Notes: generated from the letters alone by a model not told the origin. A DNA stretch of 7,213 nt from Sulfurimonas sp. (GCA_030646745.1 JAUSKV010000291.1:1-7213), one strand, 5' to 3'. Numbered from the stretch's first letter, positions 1 through 5,144 are shown. Translations and numbers: made by a program.

Positions 1-121
1 AACAGAATTAATGCAAATTGTTCAATCAGCAGATGATAGAAATAATAAAATAAATAAACTTGTCTCGAATGCAGATAAATTCGGAGGTGTTGTTCTAACT
101 TTATTAGGAAAATTTGCATAA
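1..121 (+). CDS. C-terminal end of an unidentified protein (5' truncated by window edge)
   Basis: The frame beginning at base 2 is open from the window edge for 39 codons and ends at TAA 119-121. The visible tail is rich in charged and polar residues (Asp, Arg, Asn, Lys around residues 11-24) and then turns hydrophobic (GGVVLTLLGKFA at the end), like a terminal amphipathic or buried helix. I do not recognise the family. It could be an intact neighbour or part of the decayed region that follows, because the HipA remnant starts almost directly after its stop codon in another frame. It shows no resemblance to the HipA region that would normally precede the conserved motif downstream, so I do not read it as the frameshifted front of that gene. 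The short visible length makes the call tentative. Confidence 0.45.
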   Translation, partial: TELMQIVQSADDRNNKINKLVSNADKFGGVVLTLLGKFA

Positions 122-123
122 AA

Positions 124-462
124 ATACTTATTTACAGTCCCAACCATTTCCTTCAAAACGGAAACGGACACCTAAAAAACTACAGAATTCTCTATGAGAA
201 TGATTTTACAGATAGTTTTTTAGCCCCTATTTATGATGTCATTACAACAACCATCTATATAAAAAACGATACACTTGCCCTAAAAATGAGTGATACAAAA
301 CTTTGGTGAAAAGAAAAAACATACAAAAATTTTGCAAAACAGAGTTGTGATTTATCAAATAAAGAGTACGAAAATATCATTCATGAGTGTCAAGAAGCGC
401 TTAACATAACCAAAAAAGAGATAGACATATTTGAAAGGATGCTATCGTGTTACAATTTTTAG
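124..462 (+). pseudogene. HipA-family kinase toxin, broken C-terminal remnant
   Basis: Frame 1 from about 124 to TAG 460-462 reads as the C-terminal part of a HipA-like Ser/Thr kinase, the toxin of HipBA-type toxin-antitoxin systems, which phosphorylates a host protein (glutamyl-tRNA synthetase in E. coli). Visible landmarks are NGNGHLKNY at 157-183, the nucleotide/catalytic-loop motif, and APIYDVITTTIYIKND at about 223-270, the segment carrying the metal-binding Asp. The lysine-rich LALKMSDTKLW stretch follows. The gene is dead on three counts: only about 110 of roughly 400 residues remain and there is no start; an in-frame TGA at 307-309 follows the conserved Trp; and the catalytic Asp expected in NGDGH is Asn. 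Downstream of the TGA the frame still reads as HipA tail (FAKQSCDLSNKEY) up to 462. No HipB antitoxin is visible. Family assignment is from motif recognition only. Confidence 0.82.
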
Positions 463-741
463 AAAAACTGAGTACATTTTGGAGAGAAACAATTTAAAAA
501 CCATCTTTAGCACCCAAGGGCATTTATCACTGCGTTCATTTTTGAGACATTTGATTGCATTCTTATCCTAGATTTACATTAATTATGTAAGAGCAGTAGC
601 AAAATATACTCGCCTCTGAATCCACCTTGCAACACTTCTGCAAATAATAAAACAACGAAGAAATCAATAAAAATCATCATAAATATAGTAAAAAATTGAT
701 GCTATGTTTTTTTATAAAACATTCCAGTATAAGTAATTTTG
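463..741. other. Gene-free AT-rich spacer
   Basis: All six frames are broken by frequent stops and nothing recognisable is encoded. The only local structure is an AT-rich inverted repeat at 704-722 (ATGTTTT, five-base loop, AAAACAT), just upstream of the promoter-like element at 742-782. It is a weak stem that could arise by chance at this base composition. The stretch may be decayed DNA continuing from the HipA remnant. Confidence 0.6.
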
Positions 742-782
742 ATTTAAATGTGACAGTATCTGTGACGGCAATTGAGTAATAT
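742..782 (+). promoter_or_regulatory. Candidate activator-dependent promoter, copy 1 of a shared element
   Basis: Bases 742-778 match 3311-3347 at 33 of 37 positions. The core is a direct repeat TGTGAC-N6-TGTGAC (749-754 and 761-766). It is followed after exactly 10 bp by TAATAT (777-782), a plausible -10 hexamer. The second copy has the same spacing to TATAGT. Tandem half-sites one helical turn apart and close to the -10, with no good -35, are what promoters activated by OmpR/PhoB-type response regulators look like; which regulator acts here is unknown. It would give a leader of about 150 nt ahead of the gene starting at 944. The alternative is that both copies are remnants of a duplicated coding sequence. 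Confidence 0.6.
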
Positions 783-943
783 GTTACATATAAGAGTGGT
801 CATACAAATTATGCTTTATTCAAAGTTGTTGGAGTTCAATAAATTGTCAATAATCCATTTATTGTAGTTGGTCAAATTCAAGAGTTATGATGTGTTAGGA
901 ATATTAAATTTTAAATCAAACTATTTAATAGTACAAAGGGAAA
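783..943 (+). other. Long untranslated leader before the first cluster
   Basis: No supported gene lies here. One frame reads as protein-like text with two stops (750-890; see findings) and there is an inverted repeat at 838-863 (AATAAAT, 12-base loop, ATTTATT). The stretch ends with a purine-rich ribosome-binding site AAAGGG at 935-940. If transcription starts at the 742-782 element, this is the 5' leader of the cluster. I see no known riboswitch or RNA element in it. Confidence 0.45.
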
Positions 944-1438
944 ATGCTTACTTTCAACAATCAAACAACACAAAAAATAGTTGATTTTATTATTAAGATT
1001 GGTATTTCTGTTCATAAGGAGATGATAAATGAAAAAACATTTCTTCCTGGCATACTTGTAAAAAATGGTGGATTAGTAGTTGATGAAGATAAATTGTGCT
1101 ATCCAGGTGATCTTTTACATGAGGCAGGACATTTAGCAACACTTTTACCGGAAAAAAGAGCAACTGTTTATAATGATGTAAGTAAAAATGCAGGAAACGA
1201 AATAGTCACTATAGTCTGGTCCTATGCAGCAGCTATACACCTCGATATTAATCCACATGTAGTCTTTCATGATAATGGTTATAAAGGAGACTCAAAATGG
1301 CTTGTAGAGCACTACCAAGGTGGAGGGGAAATGGGAATACCACTTGTGGAGTGGATGAATCTTGCATATTCAAAAGAGCGTGCATATAAAGAAAATGAAG
1401 AGCCATTCCCAGTAATGCAACAGTGGTTAAGAGCATGA
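944..1438 (+). CDS. HExxH-motif protein, putative zinc metallopeptidase-like
   Basis: A 164-residue protein with the motif LLHEAGHLA at residues 57-65. His59, Glu60 and His63 form a HExxH zinc-binding/catalytic signature. Glu86, in the NAGNEIV segment about 23 residues later, is a candidate third ligand, as in gluzincin-type enzymes; that is inference. Other notable stretches are VWSYAAAIHL (91-100), FHDNGYKG (108-115) and a final aromatic-rich PFPVMQQWLRA. There is no signal peptide or membrane helix, so it should be cytoplasmic. I recognise the general pattern of a conserved hypothetical protein family but cannot name it, and catalytic activity is unproven. The ATG at 944 follows AAAGGG (935-940) at short spacing and is the first start in the frame. 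Its TGA overlaps the ATG of the next gene (ATGA at 1435-1438), so the two are probably translationally coupled. Substrates might be the downstream proteins, which is speculation. Confidence 0.85.
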   Translation: MLTFNNQTTQKIVDFIIKIGISVHKEMINEKTFLPGILVKNGGLVVDEDKLCYPGDLLHEAGHLATLLPEKRATVYNDVSKNAGNEIVTIVWSYAAAIHLDINPHVVFHDNGYKGDSKWLVEHYQGGGEMGIPLVEWMNLAYSKERAYKENEEPFPVMQQWLRA

Positions 1439-2145
1439 GTAAAAATCAAAGTTTTTTAAAGTTGCCATTCGAGTTTGATGTTGCTACATTAATGCATGAT
1501 TTGGCTTTAGTTCCACTGGATGCTTGGACAAATCATCCAAATACAAAGGCCTATAGTGGCTCTTGGCTTGCAACATCGCTTACTTCAACAAATGGAGATA
1601 CTAAAGAGATTGTAGCAATAGAAAATCAAAAGTATCAAGATACACCACTACTTAAAAAAACTATTTACATAAAAAGTGTCATAAATACCTTTCAAACAAA
1701 AATAGAGGCAGTTCGTTTCATGAAGCTAGGTGCAAATTCTATTATTAAAGAACATACTGATAGAGGATCTTGTTTTGATGATGGATATGCACGTATCCAT
1801 ATTCCTATAACTACAAACAGTGATGTAGCATTCATATTAAATGGCATAAAAACAAAAATGGATATAGGCAAATGTTACTACATAGATGCAGACGCTCCAC
1901 ACAGCGTGGTTAATTTAGGACATAGCGACAGAGTTCATCTTTTAATAGATTGTCACATAAATGAGTGGATGAAAGATATATTTAAAAAAGCAGGATTTAT
2001 AGAAACTGCATATAAATATGGAAGCAAAGATGTCACAGATGAAAATATCGATGATATTATCGCCTCTTTTCAAGCTATGAATACAGAAGTTTCATTAAAA
2101 ATGGCGCAAGAACTTGAAGATAAAAAGGATTTAAATGTTTCTTAA
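1435..2145 (+). CDS. Aspartyl/asparaginyl beta-hydroxylase-like Fe(II)/2-oxoglutarate dioxygenase
   Basis: A 236-residue protein resembling the Asp/Asn (and Asp/Arg) beta-hydroxylase domain family, double-stranded beta-helix oxygenases that use Fe(II), O2 and 2-oxoglutarate to hydroxylate side chains. The metal triad is visible: His107 and Asp109 in KEHTDRG (HxD) and His156 in DAPHSVVNLG. Arg166 in SDRVHLLID is the expected 2-oxoglutarate-binding residue. YARIHIPITTN (118-128) and FILNGIKTKMDIGKCYYID (133-151) form the core strands. The last ~60 residues are a charged helical extension not needed for the fold. No export signal is seen, so it acts in the cytoplasm. I chose ATG 1435, which overlaps the upstream TGA as ATGA; a GTG at 1423 in the same frame would add four residues but lacks a better ribosome-binding site. 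The 3' end overlaps the next gene by 11 nt. The substrate is unknown; proteins encoded nearby are natural candidates. Confidence 0.87.
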   Translation: MSKNQSFLKLPFEFDVATLMHDLALVPLDAWTNHPNTKAYSGSWLATSLTSTNGDTKEIVAIENQKYQDTPLLKKTIYIKSVINTFQTKIEAVRFMKLGANSIIKEHTDRGSCFDDGYARIHIPITTNSDVAFILNGIKTKMDIGKCYYIDADAPHSVVNLGHSDRVHLLIDCHINEWMKDIFKKAGFIETAYKYGSKDVTDENIDDIIASFQAMNTEVSLKMAQELEDKKDLNVS

Positions 2146-3073
2146 TCAAATTGTTTTGCCGGAGTGTAATGCAATGGTTAAATATGCATGGGGCTCTGGT
2201 TTAAAAGTACCCGATGAGATAGTTGAAAATCTTCAAAAGTGTGAATGTAAAATATACGCAACCGACGATTCTACACAACAAAAAGACTCAAATTTATCTG
2301 AGTGCATTGTTTTACTAAATAAAACACATTATCAGCTTAGTAAAATCGTTGCACCTGCTAAACCAAACACATTAGCATTATTTGATAAAGAAGAAAAAAA
2401 TCAATTTTTGATATTTCTAGGACCTGTTCCCTTGATTCGTCGTATGATAGTAATTGCAATTTTGTCGTTAGTTGCATTGATTGGATTAAGCGCATCCACA
2501 TATGTTAATGGCGATCCTAAATCATTTGGACTAACCACTAATTCCGGCATGTCGTTATTGATTAATCAACTGTTTTTAATGAGTGCAGCATCAATTGGGA
2601 CATCATTTGCAGCTCTGTTTCAAGTAAATGATTATATTAAAAATGCAACATATAATCCAATGTATGAATCAACATATTGGGTGCGTTATATTTTAGGATT
2701 ATTAGCAGGGACCATGTTGGCTACACTTATTCCAATAGAAAGTATCGGAGATGCAAATAATACGACTTACGGATTTGGTCAACCGCTTTTATCGCTTATG
2801 GGTGGATTTTCTGCATCAGTTGTATTTCGTATATTAACAAGATTAACTACAGCTATTGAGTCGATTTTTAAAGGTGATATAAAAGAGATTCTTGTCTCTA
2901 ATGAAATCACAAACAATATGAAAATTGAACAACAAAATATTCAAGTCAAATTGCAGCTACTAAATCAGCTTAAAGACCTTCAAAGCAAAATGAATTCAGG
3001 AAGTGATACAAAAGCATTGATTGATGAACTCAATAAGATACAAAATCAGTTATTGAATGATGATGAAAAATAA
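2135..3073 (+). CDS. Four-helix membrane protein with C-terminal coiled coil, function unknown
   Basis: A 312-residue protein I cannot assign to a named family. A soluble N-terminal region of about 95 residues carries four Cys (11, 36, 38, 57), including CEC at 36-38. It is followed by four probable transmembrane helices at about 103-122, 141-163, 184-201 and 216-236. The RR just before helix 1 and the RILTR after helix 4 fit the positive-inside rule for both termini in the cytoplasm. Residues about 258-308 are Gln/Leu/Lys-rich with heptad-like spacing, a likely coiled coil for oligomerisation. A Gly/Ser/Thr-rich loop with many Asn lies between helices 3 and 4 (202-215). ATG 2135 lies inside the previous gene (11-nt overlap) and is preceded by AAAAGGAT, so expression is coupled. 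Its place next to a putative protease and hydroxylase suggests a membrane anchor, transporter or sensor for that module; this is inference. Confidence 0.83.
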   Translation: MFLNQIVLPECNAMVKYAWGSGLKVPDEIVENLQKCECKIYATDDSTQQKDSNLSECIVLLNKTHYQLSKIVAPAKPNTLALFDKEEKNQFLIFLGPVPLIRRMIVIAILSLVALIGLSASTYVNGDPKSFGLTTNSGMSLLINQLFLMSAASIGTSFAALFQVNDYIKNATYNPMYESTYWVRYILGLLAGTMLATLIPIESIGDANNTTYGFGQPLLSLMGGFSASVVFRILTRLTTAIESIFKGDIKEILVSNEITNNMKIEQQNIQVKLQLLNQLKDLQSKMNSGSDTKALIDELNKIQNQLLNDDEK

Positions 3074-3102
3074 TCTTTTAGAAACCTTGGAAAGGATTAA
3101 AA

Positions 3103-3225
3103 ATGTCTATATTTAGATTAAGCCAACAACAAGTGGAATTACATCGTAGATTTATGGGACTTGTTCTAAGACGAGCTAATACATCAGAATGTGACAAAGA
3201 AGAGGCAAAAAATAATCAAAAATAA
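3103..3225 (+). CDS. 40-residue small protein, basic N-terminal half, unknown
   Basis: ATG 3103 to TAA 3223-3225 encodes 40 residues (MSIFRLSQQQVELHRRFMGL, then a short charged tail). A good ribosome-binding site, AAAGGA at 3091-3096, sits 6 nt ahead. The gene starts 29 nt after the membrane-protein stop, so it reads as the last gene of that cluster. The first ~25 residues could form an amphipathic helix with Arg5, Arg15, Arg16, Arg23 and Arg24. The tail is acidic/polar (TSECDKEEAKNNQK) and contains the single Cys. It has no signal peptide and no full membrane span. I do not recognise it. It could be a regulatory or adaptor peptide for the membrane protein. Support is the ribosome-binding site and position rather than homology, so a chance reading frame remains possible. 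Confidence 0.6.
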   Translation: MSIFRLSQQQVELHRRFMGLVLRRANTSECDKEEAKNNQK

Positions 3226-3260
3226 ACTTCTTTTATAACCCATTTTCGTTTGCAGTGAAC

Positions 3261-3292
3261 GGTCATTGAGAGGAAGCATGACGAAGCAATCT
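3261..3292. repeat. Degenerate dispersed palindromic repeat (GTCATTG...GAAGCAATC type)
   Basis: Bases 3262-3268 (GTCATTG) and 3283-3291 (GAAGCAATC) frame a short G/A-rich centre. From memory this layout matches a family of intergenic palindromic repeats that recurs in many bacterial genomes, usually with a CGTCATTGCGAGGA-like left part and a GAAGCAATCT-like right part. Here the left part is slightly altered (TTGAGAGG rather than TTGCGAGG). The ATTG/CAAT ends are inverted. It lies between the first cluster and the promoter of the second. Genome-wide copy number cannot be judged from this window. Confidence 0.55.
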
Positions 3293-3310
3293 TAGTTTTG
3301 CAAGAACTCT

Positions 3311-3351
3311 ATTTAAGTGTGACGCTATCTGTGACGGAAATTGAGTATAGT
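3311..3351 (+). promoter_or_regulatory. Candidate activator-dependent promoter, copy 2 of the shared element
   Basis: The direct repeat TGTGAC-N6-TGTGAC (3318-3323 and 3330-3335) is followed after 10 bp by TATAGT (3346-3351) as a -10. Bases 3311-3347 match 742-778 at 33 of 37 positions, while the flanks do not match, so conservation is confined to the element. It sits 84 nt upstream of the lectin/collar cluster. The same spacing in both copies supports one DNA-binding regulator, probably a dimeric activator binding head-to-tail, for both clusters. Confidence 0.62.
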
Positions 3352-3380
3352 TATTAAAATATCATTGCTTTAAAAACGAT

Positions 3381-3401
3381 TCTCTAATTAATAGAGATTT
3401 T
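3381..3401 (+). promoter_or_regulatory. Small hairpin in the leader of the lectin/collar cluster
   Basis: TCTCTA (3381-3386) and TAGAGA (3392-3397) form a perfect 6-bp stem with a 5-base loop, followed at once by TTTT. It lies between the candidate promoter and the first ribosome-binding site, so it could act as a weak attenuator or a 5' stabilising stem. The stem is AT-rich and short, so it may have no function. Confidence 0.3.
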
Positions 3402-3435
3402 AAGAGTGATATTAAAAAAAACATAGGAGTCATTA

Positions 3436-3753
3436 ATGAATGTTCAAGTTAATTTAGGTAAAAGCACAACAAATAGCAAAGATTTTGCTATAAACTTTCC
3501 AAAGCCTTTTACTCCGCCACCGGTTGGAATTCCATTTCAAGTCATAGTACTGGCTACTGTTGTACTAGATGGTACAAACTACCCTCTAAACAAATATACG
3601 GACAATTTTGTCGCAACAGTGGGTAATGTAACAAATACAGGCTTTACGGCAAGAGTGACAAGAATAGATAGTAAGGAAAATACAGGTTGGGGTATGAACC
3701 TAAACCTAAATTATATAGCTACTACAAATACATTATTAAATCAAGGAGAATAG
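3436..3753 (+). CDS. H-type-lectin-like small beta-sandwich protein
   Basis: A 105-residue protein whose layout resembles the H-type lectin domain: an N-terminal strand ending in FPKPFTPPPVGIP (21-33), a hydrophobic strand FQVIVLATVVL (34-44), a middle VTNTGFTARVTRID (65-78), and the terminal aromatic strand GWGMNLNLNYIA (84-95). In that family the fold is a six-stranded beta-sandwich, typically trimeric, and binds N-acetylgalactosamine or other sugars; carbohydrate binding here is inferred. There is no signal peptide or membrane segment. AGGAG at 3425-3429 sits 6 nt before ATG 3436, a strong site. The stop is followed after one base by the first collar gene, whose ribosome-binding site lies inside this gene, so the two are co-translated. 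Similar small lectin-like proteins fit beside collar-domain proteins as ligand-binding partners. The similarity is from remembered motif spacing, not a search. Confidence 0.7.
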   Translation: MNVQVNLGKSTTNSKDFAINFPKPFTPPPVGIPFQVIVLATVVLDGTNYPLNKYTDNFVATVGNVTNTGFTARVTRIDSKENTGWGMNLNLNYIATTNTLLNQGE

Positions 3754-3754
3754 T

Positions 3755-4354
3755 ATGGGGGAATGGTTTTTAGGAGAGATAAGATTATTCGCATTTAATT
3801 TTATTCCACAAGGTGGATGGGCAGCTTGTGAGGGGCAGATATTGCAGATTAATTCCAATCAAGCATTGTATGCATTGATTGGTACTCTTTATGGTGGAGA
3901 TGGCAAGGCTACATTTGCATTGCCGGATCTAAGAGGTAAGGTAATCATAGGTGATGGCAAGTCAAGCTCATCAGGTATCACTAGAGTAGTAGGTGCAAAT
4001 GGTGGTGCAGAGACAGTAACACTATCTTCTAACAACCTACCGGCTCACATTCACTCTATCACAGCGTCTGCTGCTACGACAGCCACGGGCGACCTAAAGG
4101 TACTAAATGATAATGCAAACTCAAGCGACGCTACGACGGCAGTATCGATAGCATCTAAAACAAATACTGGGGCAGCTATGCTCACATCGGCACCTACTAC
4201 TACGGTAATGAAAGGTGCTATTACAAATATACAAGGTGTATTCCCATCTGCTACTAATGTAGCAGGTAATGCTATCCCGGTAAGCGTAATGCAACCATAC
4301 TCAGTGCTTAAATATTGTATAGCAATTAATGGCATTTTTCCACAAAGAGCATAA
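3755..4354 (+). CDS. Tail-collar domain protein (microcystin-dependent-protein-like), paralogue 1
   Basis: A 199-residue protein of the phage tail collar / MdpB-like family. The N-terminal collar domain (about 5-66) has the usual landmarks: GEIRLFAFNFIPQGGWAACEG (7-27), NSNQALYALIGTLYGGDG (33-50) and FALPDLRGKV (54-63). A central region starts with NNLPAHIH (93-100) and continues through a low-complexity Ala/Thr/Ser stretch to NVAGN. The C-terminal strand set ends in PYSVLKYCIAINGIFPQR (181-198), a closing motif typical of these proteins. They usually form trimers and occur both on phage tail fibres and as free-standing bacterial genes of uncertain role. There is no signal peptide. AAGGAG at 3743-3748 lies in the end of the lectin gene, 6 nt before ATG 3755. 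It is clearly related to the next gene, so the pair arose by duplication. No phage structural genes flank it. Confidence 0.9.
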   Translation: MGEWFLGEIRLFAFNFIPQGGWAACEGQILQINSNQALYALIGTLYGGDGKATFALPDLRGKVIIGDGKSSSSGITRVVGANGGAETVTLSSNNLPAHIHSITASAATTATGDLKVLNDNANSSDATTAVSIASKTNTGAAMLTSAPTTTVMKGAITNIQGVFPSATNVAGNAIPVSVMQPYSVLKYCIAINGIFPQRA

Positions 4355-4371
4355 TAAAAGAGAGGTTTTAT

Positions 4372-4986
4372 ATGAATGAATATTTTTATATAGGTGAGAT
4401 TAAAGCATTTCCATACGCAAATTTGCTAATAGAAGGTTGGTTGCCTTGTGGTGGTACTATATTGCCTGTCAATAGTTATCAAGCACTATATGCTGTGATA
4501 GGTCGTAATTTTACAGATAATAGTGTGTCAAATTCACAATTTGCACTACCAAACATAAATGGCAGAGTGCCTGTATCATCAGGTGCTGCACAAAGTGGTT
4601 CTGTATATACTTTTGCTAAGAGTAATGGTAGCGAGAGTGCGGTATTGTCAAATAACAATATTGCACACGCTCATACTTTAACATCAAGTATAACTGGCGA
4701 TTTACTCGTAAATAGTAATAAAGCTAATAGTGGCGACCTAGCTACTGCTGTTGCATTTGCATCAAAGGCAGCAGTTGGAATGAGTGGTAATCTTGCATTA
4801 GGTACGAGTAGTACAAATCAGCTAAAAGGTGTAGCCGTAAATTTACCGGTTAGCAAGGCTGTACCAAATGCTACAAATGTAGCAGGGACACAGACTCCTA
4901 GTGCATATAGTATATTAGAGCCGTTTTTGGCTATGCATTACTATATATGTGCACAAGATGGTGTTTTTCCGGTTAGAGAAGATTGA
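4372..4986 (+). CDS. Tail-collar domain protein (microcystin-dependent-protein-like), paralogue 2
   Basis: A 204-residue collar-family protein. The collar domain spans about 6-67 with IGEIKAF (7-13), EGWLPCGG (21-28), NSYQALYAVIG (34-44) and FALPNINGRV (57-66). The central block has NNNIAHAH (94-101), ITGDLLVNSNKANSGD (107-122) and NATNVAGTQTP (166-176). The end, EPFLAMHYYICAQDGVFPVRED, matches the paralogue's closing motif. Compared with paralogue 1, the loop after ALYA-IG is longer and Asn/Ser-rich instead of LYGGDGKA, and LPDLRG has become LPNING, so it is the more divergent copy. AGAGG at 4361-4365 lies 6 nt before ATG 4372, with a 17-nt gap from the previous stop, consistent with one transcript. 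Duplication followed by divergence of the exposed loops suggests different ligands or a hetero-oligomer. It ends five bases before a multi-hairpin element that may close the transcript. Confidence 0.88.
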   Translation: MNEYFYIGEIKAFPYANLLIEGWLPCGGTILPVNSYQALYAVIGRNFTDNSVSNSQFALPNINGRVPVSSGAAQSGSVYTFAKSNGSESAVLSNNNIAHAHTLTSSITGDLLVNSNKANSGDLATAVAFASKAAVGMSGNLALGTSSTNQLKGVAVNLPVSKAVPNATNVAGTQTPSAYSILEPFLAMHYYICAQDGVFPVRED

Positions 4987-4990
4987 TTAG

Positions 4991-5078
4991 AACTCTTGCA
5001 TAACTAGGGAAGTACGACTTTAGTCGTGCCTAATTTAGGTGAGGCTAAAGCCACACATCCAAGGTTATGCAAGAAGTT
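4991..5078. repeat. 88-nt multi-hairpin palindromic element, possible REP/MITE-like unit or terminator
   Basis: Outer arms CTTGCATAAC (4995-5004) and GTTATGCAAG (5064-5073) pair perfectly over 10 bp. With one bulged base the pairing extends to AACT/AAGTT at 4991-4994 and 5074-5078. Inside are two hairpins: ACGAC-TTTA-GTCGT (5014-5027), extendable by a G:T and a G:C pair, and GTGAGGC-TAAA-GCCACAC (5039-5056) with one mismatch. CCTAA-T-TTAGG (5029-5039) offers an alternative central stem. The whole folds as a cruciform/cloverleaf shape. The CGACTTTAGTCG and GGCTAAAGCC type hairpins resemble, from memory, dispersed repeats associated with REP-like elements. It starts 5 nt after the collar gene stop and could also end transcription, though no long T-tract follows. 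Confidence 0.6.
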
Positions 5079-5144
5079 TATTATATTACCAAAAACAAAA
5101 CCCTCTAAGAGGTGTCTTTGCCATAGGAATCATTGCTTTTCTTT

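Noticed and set aside
441..570. Minus-strand stretch open for about 40 codons (possible transposase scrap)
   Set aside because: Readable text without any recognisable motif, overlapping the HipA remnant; this length is not significant in AT-rich DNA.
749..766. CRP/FNR-type palindromic operator
   Set aside because: The TGTGAC units are direct repeats, not the inverted TGTGA-N6-TCACA arrangement of CRP-type sites.
1423..1434. GTG start four codons upstream for the hydroxylase
   Set aside because: The ATG at 1435 forms a classic ATGA overlap with the previous stop and is a better start codon; no purine-rich site favours the GTG.
1248..1436. Minus-strand open frame of 62 codons
   Set aside because: Lies wholly inside the HExxH gene, has no ribosome-binding site or family features, and reads as antisense of a well-supported protein.
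4051..4335. Minus-strand open frame of 94 codons
   Set aside because: Antisense to the Ala/Thr/Ser-rich part of the first collar gene; low-complexity coding DNA leaves long open antisense frames.
944..4986. Prophage or phage tail locus
   Set aside because: Collar-domain proteins alone suggest phage tails, but there is no capsid, portal, terminase, sheath, tube, baseplate, tape-measure, lysis or integrase gene, and free-standing collar genes are common in bacteria.
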